From Mycobacteriaceae bacterium (lineage in GTDB: Bacteria > Actinomycetota > Actinomycetes > Mycobacteriales > Mycobacteriaceae), in NCBI GenBank assembly GCA_019749805.1, contig JAIEPH010000028.1:22350-86349 (forward strand): DNA of 64,000 bases, given 5' to 3'. The notes under the pieces are model-generated. The model saw only the letters and a list, made by a program, of their open reading frames with translations. It had not been told where the DNA came from and did no database searches. The translations under genes and the position numbers were made by a program. This document shows, one piece after another, positions 27,614 to 36,193 of the stretch (its first letter is position 1; every line of letters begins with the position of its first letter).

Positions 27614-27648
27614 CGAGCTGGGCCCCGACTCGGCGTGGGCCCAGCTCG
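27614..27648 (+). terminator. GC-rich hairpin between mpt83-like gene and dipZ
   Basis: CGAGCTGGGCCC (27614-27625) pairs perfectly with GGGCCCAGCTCG (27637-27648) around an 11-base loop. It ends 19 bases before the dipZ ATG and has no T-run. It may attenuate read-through from the strong upstream gene into dipZ. Confidence 0.6.
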
Positions 27649-27667
27649 TCGTGTCTAGGAAACGTCC

Positions 27668-29407
27668 ATGTTCACGCTTGCACTGATCGGCTTTCTGGGC
27701 GGATTGATCACCGGCATCTCGCCGTGCATCCTTCCCGTCCTGCCGGTGATCTTCTTCTCCGGCACGCAGAGCAGCGGTGCCGACGCATCCGGCAGTGCGG
27801 GCGGCGTGGCGGTCGCCACCAAGCCCGCACTATCGGACCGGTTGCGGCCCTACCGTGTGATCGCGGGCCTGGTCTTGAGTTTCAGCGTGGTGACGCTGGT
27901 GGGCTCCGCACTGCTGTCGCTGCTGCACCTGCCTCAGGATGCCATCCGGTGGGTCGCGCTGATCGCGTTGGTGATGATCGGCACCGGGCTGATCTTCCCG
28001 AAATTCGAGGCGCTGCTGGAGAAGCCGTTCTCCAAACTGCCGCAGAAGCAGTTCGGCTCCGGCAGTAGCGGTTTCGGCCTGGGTCTGGCGCTGGGCGTGC
28101 TGTACGTACCGTGCGCCGGACCGGTGCTGGCAGCCATCGTCATCGCGGGAGCGACGGGAACGATCGGCCTTCCCACCATCGTGCTGACCCTGGCGTTCGC
28201 TGTCGGCGCAGCTCTGCCGCTGCTGTTCTTCGCTCTGACAGGCCGCCGTGTCGCCGAGCGGGTGGCGGCGTTTCGGCGCCGCCAGCGCGAGATCCGTATC
28301 ACCGCAGGCATTGTGACCATCCTGCTGGCCGTGGCCCTCGCGTTCAATGTCCCCGCCGCGTTGCAGCGTGCGATCCCGGACTACACCGGCACGCTGCAGG
28401 AACGCGTCGGTGGCGACGAGCAGATTCGCGAGAAGCTCAACCTTGCAGGCCTGGTCAACGATCAGAACAGAGAGCTGGCGAACTGCAGCGACGGCGCCCC
28501 TGAGCTGGAAAGCTGCGGTACCGCACCGGACATCAAGAACATCACCGCTTGGCTGAACACCCCGAACGGTTCGGCGGTGGACCTGAAGTCATTGCGCGGC
28601 AAGGTGGTACTCGTCGACTTCTGGGCGTACTCGTGCATCAACTGCCAGCGCGCCGCCCCGCACCTCGTCGACTGGTACGACACCTACCGCGACGTCGGTT
28701 TCGAGGTCATCGGCGTGCACACGCCGGAGTACGCCTTCGAACGGGTCGAAGGCAACGTGGCCGCTGGCGCACAAGATCTGGGCATCACCTACCCCGTCGC
28801 GTTGGACAACGGCTATTCGACATGGACGAACTACCGCAACCGCTACTGGCCGGCCAAGTACCTCATCGACGCGTCCGGCACCGTGCGCCACATCAAGTTC
28901 GGAGAGGGCGACTACGACGTCACCGAGCGCCTGATACGCCAGCTGATCTCGGAGGCCAACCCTTCGGCGCAGCTGCCGCCACCGGTCGACGCCCAAGACA
29001 TGACCCCGTTCGAGGAGACGACGCCCGAGACATATCTCAGTGTCGGCAAGGTGGTCAACTACGGCGGCGCCGGCACGTACGACGAGGGATCATTCAATTT
29101 CAGCTATCCACAACAACTTCCCCACGACAGCTTTGCGCTGACCGGCGACTGGGCGCTCGATTACCAGGGTGCGACGGCGCAGGGCGACAACTCCGGCATC
29201 GCGCTGAACTATCACGCCAAAGACGTCTACATCGTGGCCGGCGGCACCGGTACTTTGACCGTCACCCGCAACGGCGCGAAATCCACCGTGCCGATCAGCG
29301 GCCCACCGACACTGCATCAGATCGCCGCTCATCCCGACGTGACACGCGGACGACTCGACGTCGCGGTACCCGCCGGATTGCAAATCTTTTCGTTTACCTA
29401 CGGCTGA
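27668..29407 (+). CDS. dipZ: DipZ: CcdA-like transporter fused to thioredoxin-like domain
   Basis: 579 residues. The N-terminal half is a DsbD-beta/CcdA-type membrane domain with paired Pro-Cys motifs ([15 protein letters not shown] and [17 protein letters not shown]) that shuttle electrons across the membrane. Residues about 290-420 form an extracytoplasmic thioredoxin-like domain with a CxxC active site in [14 protein letters not shown]. The final 120 residues are the beta-sandwich seen in mycobacterial DipZ ([13 protein letters not shown]). It passes reducing power to exported proteins. The ATG follows AGGAAA, and the gene sits between two FAS1 genes as in M. tuberculosis. The M. tuberculosis protein is longer, mainly between the domains. 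Confidence 0.92.
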   Translation: MFTLALIGFLGGLITGISPCILPVLPVIFFSGTQSSGADASGSAGGVAVATKPALSDRLRPYRVIAGLVLSFSVVTLVGSALLSLLHLPQDAIRWVALIALVMIGTGLIFPKFEALLEKPFSKLPQKQFGSGSSGFGLGLALGVLYVPCAGPVLAAIVIAGATGTIGLPTIVLTLAFAVGAALPLLFFALTGRRVAERVAAFRRRQREIRITAGIVTILLAVALAFNVPAALQRAIPDYTGTLQERVGGDEQIREKLNLAGLVNDQNRELANCSDGAPELESCGTAPDIKNITAWLNTPNGSAVDLKSLRGKVVLVDFWAYSCINCQRAAPHLVDWYDTYRDVGFEVIGVHTPEYAFERVEGNVAAGAQDLGITYPVALDNGYSTWTNYRNRYWPAKYLIDASGTVRHIKFGEGDYDVTERLIRQLISEANPSAQLPPPVDAQDMTPFEETTPETYLSVGKVVNYGGAGTYDEGSFNFSYPQQLPHDSFALTGDWALDYQGATAQGDNSGIALNYHAKDVYIVAGGTGTLTVTRNGAKSTVPISGPPTLHQIAAHPDVTRGRLDVAVPAGLQIFSFTYG

Positions 29408-29411
29408 TGAC

Positions 29412-29439
29412 CCATCCGCACCGCGCACGGCTCCGAATA
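29412..29439 (+). promoter_or_regulatory. SigK-type promoter of the MPT70-like gene
   Basis: CCATCC (29412-29417), 16 bases, CGAATA (29434-29439). This is an exact match to the CCATCC/CGAAT pattern I recall for SigK promoters of mpt70/mpt83. The ATG lies 59 bases downstream. Confidence 0.7.
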
Positions 29440-29498
29440 CCTGATGACGTGACAAACGAGGCGGCATAAGCCGTCCCCGACGAAAGGAAGCGAATTAC

Positions 29499-30077
29499 AT
29501 GTACGCAAAGAAAACCGTGGGGGTCGGCTTCGCCGCGATTGCCGCTCTCGGATTGTCCCTCGGCACGGCGACGAGCGCACAAGCCGAGATGGTCGGGACA
29601 GGCTGTTCGGCCTACGCGCAGCAGGTGCCGACGGGTCCCGGCTCCGTTCAGGGCATGGCAATGGACCCGGTAGCCGTGGCCGCGTCGAACAACCCGATGC
29701 TGACCACGCTCACCAAAGCGATTTCCGGACAATTGAATCCGCAGGTGAACCTCGTCGACACCCTCAACGGCGGCCAGTTCACGGTGTTCGCTCCCACCGA
29801 TGCTGCGTTCGCGAAGATCGATCCGGCGACCATCGAGAAGCTCAAGACTGACGCTCCCCTGCTCACCAGCATCCTGACCTACCACGTGGTTCCCGGTCAG
29901 GCTGGTCCCGCGCAGGTCGCCGGGACCCACAAGACGGTGCAGGGCGCCGACCTGACCGTCACCGGCATGGGTAGCGATCTGCGGGTCAACGACGCATCCG
30001 TGGTCTGCGGTGGGGTGCAGACGGCCAACGCCACCGTCTACATGATCGACACCGTCCTGATGCCGCCGATGAATTGA
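29499..30077 (+). CDS. mpt70: Secreted fasciclin-domain protein, MPT70-like
   Basis: 192 residues, against 193 for MPT70. A signal peptide ends in AQA near residue 30 ([12 protein letters not shown]), with no lipobox, so the protein should be secreted. The FAS1 domain occupies residues 55-190 ([69 protein letters not shown]), nearly identical in layout to the MPT83-like domain. A strong AAAGGAAG site precedes the ATG. A SigK-type promoter lies directly upstream and a hairpin terminator directly downstream. Confidence 0.92.
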   Translation: MYAKKTVGVGFAAIAALGLSLGTATSAQAEMVGTGCSAYAQQVPTGPGSVQGMAMDPVAVAASNNPMLTTLTKAISGQLNPQVNLVDTLNGGQFTVFAPTDAAFAKIDPATIEKLKTDAPLLTSILTYHVVPGQAGPAQVAGTHKTVQGADLTVTGMGSDLRVNDASVVCGGVQTANATVYMIDTVLMPPMN

Positions 30078-30101
30078 GTTGCGGCACAGATTAATCAGGA
30101 G

Positions 30102-30130
30102 AGCAGCCCGGCACCCCCGGCCGGGCTGCT
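30102..30130 (+). terminator. Hairpin terminator after mpt70-like gene
   Basis: AGCAGCCCGG (30102-30111) pairs with CCGGGCTGCT (30121-30130) around a 9-base loop, followed by TTCC only. It separates the convergent mpt70-like and ECF sigma genes and could serve both. Confidence 0.65.
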
Positions 30131-30141
30131 TTCCGCCGCGC

Positions 30142-30999
30142 TCAGCCGGGTTGCGCGGCCGAAGGATCCACCGATGCCTCGATCTTGAGAATCCTGCTGT
30201 CCCGCAACGTGAACACCAGCACGGCGAACAGACGGCGCTCCATGAATGCGAGAACCGCCTCCTGCCCCACCGGTCCGCTGACCAGCGTGGCTCCCCGTCC
30301 GACATAGCGCAGCAGATTGACCGCGACCTCCTCCGGACCGTGGTTGATCTGAGGCGGCGGGGCCCCCTCGCCGATTATCGTGCCGACCCCCCACACCGAC
30401 GGATCCAGGATCGCCGTGAGCCCCTGCAGGTCTCCGTTGGCGCATGCGGTGATGAACTTCTCGGTGACCAGCTGATGTTCGACGCCGCCGACCTCGGCCA
30501 GCCGCGGCGATGCATCGGAGAACTTCGCCCGGGCTCGTCGGGCTAATTGCCTGCAGGTACCGACGGGCCTGCCGACCGTCTCGGCGATCTCCTCGAACGG
30601 CAGATGGAAGACGTCGTGGAGTACGAATGCGACGCGCTCCCCTGGGCTGAGCCGCCGCAGCACTTCCAGCAGCGCCGCACGAATGTCGTCGTCGAGGGTG
30701 ACCCGGTCGGCCGGATCGGGGTCGGGTGAGGTCGCGGTGTCGAGCGCACCGGAGGCGTCGGGGTATTCGCGGCGGGTGCGCGCCGAGCGGATCTGGTCGA
30801 GGCAGAGTCGTCCGGCAACCACGGTCAGCCAGGCCCGGAGGTCGTCGATATGCGCGGTATCGGCACGCGCGAGCCGCAGGAACGCCTCCTGCGCGACGTC
30901 CTCGGCCCCGCCGACGTCGCCGAGCATCTGATAGGCGAGGTTCACCAGATAGGGACGGTGTTCGCGCCACGCGGCGTCGATCAACGCTGAACCGCTCAT
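30142..30999 (-). CDS. ECF sigma factor with SnoaL-like C-terminal domain (SigI/SigJ type)
   Basis: 285 residues, close to the length of M. tuberculosis SigI. Sigma region 2 spans residues 10-75 (YLVNLAYQMLGDVGGAEDVAQEAFLRL), region 4 spans 110-165 (LLEVLRRLSPGERVAFVLHDVFHLPFEEIAETVGR followed by TCRQLARRARAKF). The C-terminal SnoaL-like domain (180-285) is the ECF41-type regulatory extension, which in that group replaces a separate anti-sigma factor. It is divergent from a NmrA-type reductase. Both start codons are preceded by the same GTAACTT-N15-CGTC element, suggesting autoregulation and control of the neighbouring redox operon. Confidence 0.85.
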   Translation of the reverse strand: MSGSALIDAAWREHRPYLVNLAYQMLGDVGGAEDVAQEAFLRLARADTAHIDDLRAWLTVVAGRLCLDQIRSARTRREYPDASGALDTATSPDPDPADRVTLDDDIRAALLEVLRRLSPGERVAFVLHDVFHLPFEEIAETVGRPVGTCRQLARRARAKFSDASPRLAEVGGVEHQLVTEKFITACANGDLQGLTAILDPSVWGVGTIIGEGAPPPQINHGPEEVAVNLLRYVGRGATLVSGPVGQEAVLAFMERRLFAVLVFTLRDSRILKIEASVDPSAAQPG

Positions 31000-31007
31000 G
31001 ATTCAAG

Positions 31008-31033
31008 GACGAGACACGACGACGGAAAGTTAC
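31008..31033 (-). promoter_or_regulatory. ECF-type promoter in front of the sigma factor gene
   Basis: On the minus strand GTAACTT (31033-31027), 15 bases, then CGTC (31011-31008), followed by CT. The ATG begins 8 bases after CGTC, so the transcript would be almost leaderless. The -10-like CGTCCT fits ECF promoters of the SigJ/ECF41 kind. Confidence 0.6.
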
Positions 31034-31054
31034 CGGCCGCTGAAACAACAGGGC

Positions 31055-31080
31055 GTAACTTTTTTGGTGGCCGCCTCGTC
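31055..31080 (+). promoter_or_regulatory. Matching ECF-type promoter in front of the NmrA-like gene
   Basis: GTAACTT (31055-31061), 15 bases, CGTC (31077-31080), then CT. The ATG follows after 9 bases. Sequence and spacing are identical to the promoter on the opposite strand. Confidence 0.6.
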
Positions 31081-31089
31081 CTAGCTGCC

Positions 31090-31950
31090 ATGAACCCAAT
31101 TCTCGTCACGGGCGCAACCGGCAACGTCGGTCGCCCCCTTGTCACACAACTCCTCAGCGCTGGAGCCGTGGTCCGCGCGGTCACCCGCGATCCGAGCGCC
31201 GCACGCTTTCCGGACGGGGTCCAAGTGGTGTCCTCTGCCACCGCGGGTATCGACGGGGCGTCCGCGGTGTTTCTCAACTCGCGCGCGCTTGGCGACGAAG
31301 ACGCTTCTTTCGTGCAGGCCACCCGACGGGCAGGCGTCACCCGTCTCGTGGCACTGTCGGCGATCAACGCGGACGACGATTTCTCGCGGCAGCCCTCGCG
31401 CTTTCGCGGCGACCGCAACAAGGAGGTCGAACAGCTCGCGATCGACTCCGGCCTCGAGTGGGTGAGCCTGCGTCCCACTGTGTTCGTTTCGAACTTCTTC
31501 GGCATGTGGGCTCCCCAGATTCAGGCGGGCGACGTCGTCACCGGCCCGTTCGCGCACGCGTCGACCGCACCGATCTCCGACCGCGACGTGTCCGCCGTGG
31601 CAGCCCGCGCCCTACTCACCGATGAGCTTGTCGGCCGTCGCATTCCATTGACCGGGCCACAAGCCCTCACCAACACCGAGCTGGTCGATGTCATCGGCGG
31701 CGTCGTCGGCCGCCGGCTGTCTTACCGCGAGGTCCCGGCCGAACAGGTGCGGAACCGCTTCGTCGAAATGGGTTTTGCGGCCGAATTCGCTGACGCCTAC
31801 ATCGCGCTGCTGGCGGCGACGGTCGACACGCCTGCGGTGGTGACCCACGAAGTCGAGAAGATTCTCGGCCGTCCCGCCGAATCGTTCGCCGACACCGTTT
31901 CGGCGAATCAAGCTCAGTTCATGAATCACCAAGGGAAAGAACATGTCTGA
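31090..31950 (+). CDS. NmrA-like NAD(P)-binding protein (atypical SDR)
   Basis: 286 residues. The N-terminal Rossmann motif is LVTGATGNVGRPLVTQLL. RLVALSAINADDDFSRQ lies where classical SDRs carry the catalytic Ser, and no YxxxK motif is present, as in atypical SDR group 5. The family includes redox sensors and quinone or azo-type reductases. It lies directly downstream of the ECF-type promoter at 31055 and overlaps the following F420-type gene by 8 nt. A role in a redox or electrophile response controlled by the SigI-like factor is inferred. Confidence 0.82.
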   Translation: MNPILVTGATGNVGRPLVTQLLSAGAVVRAVTRDPSAARFPDGVQVVSSATAGIDGASAVFLNSRALGDEDASFVQATRRAGVTRLVALSAINADDDFSRQPSRFRGDRNKEVEQLAIDSGLEWVSLRPTVFVSNFFGMWAPQIQAGDVVTGPFAHASTAPISDRDVSAVAARALLTDELVGRRIPLTGPQALTNTELVDVIGGVVGRRLSYREVPAEQVRNRFVEMGFAAEFADAYIALLAATVDTPAVVTHEVEKILGRPAESFADTVSANQAQFMNHQGKEHV

Positions 31951-32386
31951 ACTTCGCCCACCGTGGTACCTCAAACCGATGAACCGGTTCGTCAAGGCGA
32001 TTCAGAAGCTGGGCATACCGGCCGGCCCTTCGCAGATTCTGACGGTGCCTGGCCGGAAGACGGGCAAGTTGCGCAGCACGCCGATGACACCGTTCACCCA
32101 CAACGGCCGTCTCTATACCGTCGCGGGCTATCCCGGCGCCGACTGGGCGGCCAACGCTCGCGCGGCAGGGGCGGGAACGCTCACCCGGGGCCGCCGATCC
32201 CGGCGGGTCAAGATCGTCGAACTGAGCGCCGTCGATGCGGCTCCTGTGCTGCGCAGCTTCGCCGTCGAAGTTCCGGTCGGAGTTGGATTCGCGAAGCGGT
32301 CGGGACTGGTTCGCGAGGGCACACCGGACGAACTCGAAGCTCTTGCGGGCGAACTGGCGGTCTTCCGCTTTGATCCGCAGGACTGA
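31943..32386 (+). CDS. Deazaflavin (F420)-dependent nitroreductase-like protein
   Basis: 147 residues with the split-beta-barrel pattern of the Ddn/FDOR-A family: PGRKTGKLRSTPMTPF near residue 38, GRLYTVAGYPGADWAANARAAG, and a short C-terminal helix. Family members bind F420 and reduce quinones or nitroaromatics. The N-terminal PWYLKPMNRFVKAIQKLG is typical of membrane-associated members. It is co-transcribed with the NmrA-like gene (8-nt overlap) and probably belongs to the same ECF regulon. Confidence 0.82.
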   Translation: MSELRPPWYLKPMNRFVKAIQKLGIPAGPSQILTVPGRKTGKLRSTPMTPFTHNGRLYTVAGYPGADWAANARAAGAGTLTRGRRSRRVKIVELSAVDAAPVLRSFAVEVPVGVGFAKRSGLVREGTPDELEALAGELAVFRFDPQD

Positions 32387-32396
32387 CCCGCCGCGC

Positions 32397-32813
32397 CTAT
32401 TCGCCCTGCAGCTGCTGATACAGCCCATGCATGTCGAGTTGTCCGCGGTGGGTGACGAGCATGTCGCCCTGAAACCGGTCGATGTGGATGCCGGCCACCG
32501 ACACCGCTTTTCCGGTCGGCGCGATGCCACGGAAGAGGCCGGTGTGAGTGCCCACGAACCGGCAGCGGGATACGCCGTGGGAACCGTCCACGAGTACCTC
32601 GTCGAGTTCGTGGCGCCCGTCGGGAAAGGCCGTGAAGAATTCGTCCAGGCGGCCGATCCATTCGTGCCATCCGACCGGTCCACCCCCGCCGACCTCCACG
32701 ACCACCCGTTGCGACACCACGGCCTCGAGCGTCGCCCGGTCATTTCGGTCGATGGCCGCATAGAGGCAGTGCACGAGATCGCGGATCTCGTTGCCTTCAA
32801 AACTCATGCTCAC
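32397..32813 (-). CDS. SnoaL-like polyketide-cyclase/isomerase-fold protein
   Basis: 138 residues, starting at 32813 in a 4-nt overlap with the LLM gene. It has the NTF2-like pattern: CLYAAIDRNDRATLEAVVSQRVVVEVGG, then WHEWIGRLDEFFTAFPDGRHELDEVLVDG and VAGIHIDRFQGDMLVTHRGQLD. The last segment is common in proteins annotated as ester cyclases. It is co-transcribed with the LLM oxidoreductase at 32810-33679. The substrate is unknown. Confidence 0.75.
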   Translation of the reverse strand: MSMSFEGNEIRDLVHCLYAAIDRNDRATLEAVVSQRVVVEVGGGGPVGWHEWIGRLDEFFTAFPDGRHELDEVLVDGSHGVSRCRFVGTHTGLFRGIAPTGKAVSVAGIHIDRFQGDMLVTHRGQLDMHGLYQQLQGE

Positions 32814-33679
32814 CGCACTTTTCCGATGATCTCCTCCGCGAACCGCTCGATGGGCTCGCGGTAGCGCTCGACGTCGTCACCAGGCAGGTCCGCGCCCATC
32901 CACGGGGCGCACATCAGGGCGGTGATGCCTGCGTCCTGCGCCCGTTTGTAGAGATCCGGCGACGGTGGTTCCATCAACGCCAGCATGATGTCGAAAGGCT
33001 CACTGGCCCTGCCATATTCATCGCGCAGCTTGGTGATCCTGTCCGCATAGGACACCGCTTCGTCCCACCCGTAGGCATAGCCCACCCAGCCGTCGCACAG
33101 CCGGGCCGCACGCCGCAGCGCCGCCTCCGATTCACCGCCGCAATGAATGGGGACAGGTGTCTCCGGATGAGGCTCGATCATCATCTCGGGCACCTGGTAG
33201 TGCTCCCCACTCCAGGACACCCAGCCGCCACCCCACAGTGCGCGCAATGCCGGGATCATCTCGTTGAGCCGTTTACCGCGGGTCGTGAAATCCTGGCCCA
33301 GCATCTCGTACTCCTCGCGCATCCACCCGACACCCACGGCCAGCGACACCCGCCCCTGTGACAGCACAGCGGCCGTGGCGACCTGTTTGGCCACTTCCAG
33401 CAGCGGTCGCGCAGGCGCGACGTAGACCGCGTTGGAGAAGCGCAGCCGGCTCGTCACCGCCGCCATCGCGCCGATCTGCACCCAGCAGTCCGGCCATGCC
33501 GTCTCGGGTTCCCACGGAGGCTTACCGCTGGGATGGTCCGGGTAGGGCGAGGACAGGTTACGGGGATAGATGAGGTGGTCGGCCGTCACCATGCCGTCGT
33601 AGCCGGCCTCGTCGAGCATGCGTGCCAGCGGCAGGATTTCTGACGTTTTCATGAACGGAGTGCCCGACCAAAACTGCAT
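32810..33679 (-). CDS. LLM-class F420-dependent oxidoreductase
   Basis: 289 residues with the luciferase-like TIM barrel. MQFWSGTPFMKTSEILPLARMLDEAGYDGMVTADHLIYP forms the first strand and helix, and GRVSLAVGVGWMREEYEMLGQDFTTRGKRL is the well-conserved phosphate-binding region. VPIHCGGESEAALRRAARLCDGWVGYAYG is also typical. Such enzymes use F420 or FMN on unknown substrates. It is divergent from the photolyase gene by only 39 bases and is coupled to the SnoaL-like gene. Confidence 0.85.
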   Translation of the reverse strand: MQFWSGTPFMKTSEILPLARMLDEAGYDGMVTADHLIYPRNLSSPYPDHPSGKPPWEPETAWPDCWVQIGAMAAVTSRLRFSNAVYVAPARPLLEVAKQVATAAVLSQGRVSLAVGVGWMREEYEMLGQDFTTRGKRLNEMIPALRALWGGGWVSWSGEHYQVPEMMIEPHPETPVPIHCGGESEAALRRAARLCDGWVGYAYGWDEAVSYADRITKLRDEYGRASEPFDIMLALMEPPSPDLYKRAQDAGITALMCAPWMGADLPGDDVERYREPIERFAEEIIGKVR

Positions 33680-33718
33680 CCTGTTTCTCTACCGGGAAAT
33701 TCGGGCAGCATCAATGGC

Positions 33719-35008
33719 ATGCCCGCACTGTTGTGGTTCAGGCGCGATCTGAGGCTGCACGACCACCCGGCCCTGCTGGACGCCGCGGCCGCCGGCGGCG
33801 ACGTCCTCGCCTGCTACGTGCTGGACCCGCGACTGAAGGCATCAGCCGGGCAGCGACGGCTGCAGTACCTGTATGACGCGCTTCGCGATCTGCACAACAG
33901 CCTCGACGGGCGCCTGCACGTAAGCCGCGGCCGGCCGGAGAAGCGCATTCCGGCACTGGCCAAAGCGACCGGCGCCTCCTCGGTCCACGTGTCCGGGGAC
34001 TACACGCCGTTCGGCCGGCGACGCGACGATGCGGTGCGCGACGCCCTCGGTGATGTTTCCCTCGAAGAGTCGGGGTCGCCCTACCTGGTGTCGCCGGGGC
34101 GCGTCACCAAGGACGACGGCACGCCCTACCAGGTGTTCACCCCGTTCTACGCAGCGTGGCGCAAGCACGGTTGGCGGTCGCCCGCGTCGTCGGGACCCAA
34201 ATCCGCGAAGTGGATTGATCCCGGCGATGCGCCGGGCAGGGTCCAGATCCCCGACGGCGGTGTCGAATTGGAGCTGCCCGCCGGGGAGGGCGCGGCCCGG
34301 CGCCAGTGGAAGTCGTTCGTGCGCAAGCAACTCGAGGGATACGACAAGGATCGCAACCGACCGGACCTACCCGCTACCAGCCGGATGTCGGCGCATCTGA
34401 AGTTCGGCACCATCCACCCGCGCACCATGGCCGCCGACCTCGGCGATGGCGCAGGCGCGCAGGCGTATCTGCGTGAGCTGGCGTTCCGCGACTTCTACGC
34501 CGCGGTGCTCAACGAATGGCCGGAGAGCGCATGGTGGAACTGGAACAAGGCGTTCGACAAGATCCAGGTCGACGACGACAAGAACGCACGCAAGCTGTTC
34601 GACGCATGGAAGGCCGGCCGCACCGGGTTCCCGATCGTCGATGCCGGTATGCGGCAGCTCGCCGAAACCGGCTTCATGCACAACCGCGTGCGGATGATCG
34701 TGGCCTCGTTTCTGGTGAAGGACCTACACCTGCCGTGGCAGTGGGGAGCCCGCTGGTTCCTCGACCAACTGGTCGACGGGGACATGGCGAACAATCAGCA
34801 CGGATGGCAGTGGGCCGCGGGCTGCGGTACCGACGCGGCACCCTATTTCCGGGTGTTCAACCCGACGACGCAGGGCGAGAAGTTCGATCCCGACGGCGAA
34901 TACGTGCGCCGGTGGGTTCCCGAAATCGACGACGACTACCCCGATCCGATCATCGATCACAAGGAGGAACGGGCCGAGGCGCTGCGCCGCTACGGCGAGA
35001 TCACTTGA
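33719..35008 (+). CDS. phr: Class I deoxyribodipyrimidine photolyase
   Basis: 429 residues. The N-terminal photolyase alpha/beta domain starts LLWFRRDLRLHDHPALLDAA. The C-terminal FAD domain includes RLSAHLKFGTIHPR-like TSRMSAHLKFGTIHPR, FRDFYAAVLNEWPES, TGFPIVDAGMRQLAETGFMHNR and WQWAAGCGTDAAPYFRVFNP. The enzyme splits cyclobutane pyrimidine dimers in UV-damaged DNA with blue light. M. tuberculosis lacks a photolyase as far as I recall, which agrees with an environmental, light-exposed species. It overlaps the next gene tail-to-tail by 8 nt. Confidence 0.95.
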   Translation: MPALLWFRRDLRLHDHPALLDAAAAGGDVLACYVLDPRLKASAGQRRLQYLYDALRDLHNSLDGRLHVSRGRPEKRIPALAKATGASSVHVSGDYTPFGRRRDDAVRDALGDVSLEESGSPYLVSPGRVTKDDGTPYQVFTPFYAAWRKHGWRSPASSGPKSAKWIDPGDAPGRVQIPDGGVELELPAGEGAARRQWKSFVRKQLEGYDKDRNRPDLPATSRMSAHLKFGTIHPRTMAADLGDGAGAQAYLRELAFRDFYAAVLNEWPESAWWNWNKAFDKIQVDDDKNARKLFDAWKAGRTGFPIVDAGMRQLAETGFMHNRVRMIVASFLVKDLHLPWQWGARWFLDQLVDGDMANNQHGWQWAAGCGTDAAPYFRVFNPTTQGEKFDPDGEYVRRWVPEIDDDYPDPIIDHKEERAEALRRYGEIT

Positions 35009-35834
35009 TGATCTGTCCGCCGTCGACAGGCAGCGCCACCCCGGTGAGGTATCGACCGGACTCCCCGCACAGGTAGACCATGGTGTCGCTGATGACTTCG
35101 GGCTCTACCGGCGGGTTGTCCAGCAGCGGTTGCTGCGACGGGCTGAAATTCGGGTGCTCCACGGACCACTGTGCCATCGCTTCGTTGTAGATCATCGGCG
35201 TCGCCACCCCACCGGGATGGACCGTATTGACGCGAATGTTCTTCTCGGCCAGCGCTATTGCGAAGTGTCGCATCAATCCGATCACGCCGTGCTTGGCGGC
35301 GGTGTATCCCGCCGCACCGTGGCTGGCGGTGCCGAAGTCGACCGTGACCGGCCGGAATCCCGCAGCTGAGCTGGTGATCACGATGGCGCCGCCGTCCCCG
35401 TGCTCGAGCATCGCGGGCAGCGCGGCGACGATCGTGAAGTAGACGCCGTTGAGCATGACGTTCACCGCGTCGACGAACGCCCCGATCCGGCTACCCGGTT
35501 CACCGGCTGCCGGCAGGATCCCGGCATTGGCGAGCACGAAGTCGATGCGACCGAACTCGGCAACCCCGTTGGAGACCACGGCCTGCAGCGCTTCGAGATC
35601 GCGGACGTCCGCGCGCTCGGCCACGATCCGGCGTCCGGTCTTCTCGACGAGCCTGACCGTCTCGTCGAGATCCTCGGGTGTCGCCAGCGGATAGGCGACG
35701 CTGTCGATCTGATCGCACAGATCCAGCGCGATGATGTCGGCACCCTCCTCGGCGAACCGCACGGCGTGCGCACGGCCCTGACCCCGCGCCGCGCCGGTGA
35801 TGAAAGCGACTCGTCCGTCGAACTGGCCTGCCAT
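35001..35834 (-). CDS. Mycofactocin-coupled SDR-family oxidoreductase
   Basis: 277 residues from the ATG at 35834. It has TGAARGQGRAHAVRFAEEGADIIALDLC. This is followed by an insertion of about 20 residues (DSVAYPLATPEDLDETVRLV) that marks mycofactocin-associated SDRs with tightly held NAD(H). Then come NAGILP, the catalytic Ser-Tyr-Lys (ITSSAAGF and AAGYTAAKHG) and VALPVDGGQI. Such enzymes need the redox cofactor mycofactocin to recycle the bound nicotinamide. No mycofactocin (mft) genes are visible in the window, so the cofactor must come from elsewhere. The alcohol substrate is unknown. Confidence 0.85.
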   Translation of the reverse strand: MAGQFDGRVAFITGAARGQGRAHAVRFAEEGADIIALDLCDQIDSVAYPLATPEDLDETVRLVEKTGRRIVAERADVRDLEALQAVVSNGVAEFGRIDFVLANAGILPAAGEPGSRIGAFVDAVNVMLNGVYFTIVAALPAMLEHGDGGAIVITSSAAGFRPVTVDFGTASHGAAGYTAAKHGVIGLMRHFAIALAEKNIRVNTVHPGGVATPMIYNEAMAQWSVEHPNFSPSQQPLLDNPPVEPEVISDTMVYLCGESGRYLTGVALPVDGGQIIK

Positions 35835-35923
35835 GACGCATGACCCTACGGGCGCGCGGAATACCCCGGACAACCGCGTATGCCAGAATGTCGGCAGTTG
35901 TCCGCCCACCGCGAGGAGCCGCC

Positions 35924-36184
35924 GTGACCACCACTGAGGTCGAGCGACACACCGGCCGCAATATCGATGTCGAGGAAGTGCCGTCCGCTGAGTGGGGCTG
36001 GTCGAAGGAAAACCACAAGGCCATCCACCTCGGCGGCATCGTGGCAGCGCTCTTCCTGTTGGCGATGATGCGCGGCAACCACGTCGGTCGCGTCGAGGAC
36101 GCATTCCTCATCGGCTTCGCGCTGCTGATCCTCGGCCTGGTCGGCCGCGACTGGTGGCTGCGCCGCCGCGGCTGGATCCGTTAG
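35924..36184 (+). CDS. DUF2631 small membrane protein (Rv2876-like)
   Basis: 86 residues from the GTG at 35924, preceded by GAGGAG; earlier in-frame starts have no ribosome-binding site. The N-terminal part contains the conserved [10 protein letters not shown]. Two hydrophobic segments follow ([16 protein letters not shown] and [15 protein letters not shown]), then a basic C-terminus [12 protein letters not shown]. It is the homologue of the small membrane protein encoded directly after mpt70 in M. tuberculosis. Here it is separated from mpt70 by about 5.8 kb of other genes. Its function is unknown. Confidence 0.82.
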   Translation: MTTTEVERHTGRNIDVEEVPSAEWGWSKENHKAIHLGGIVAALFLLAMMRGNHVGRVEDAFLIGFALLILGLVGRDWWLRRRGWIR

Positions 36185-36193
36185 ACCGAGTGG

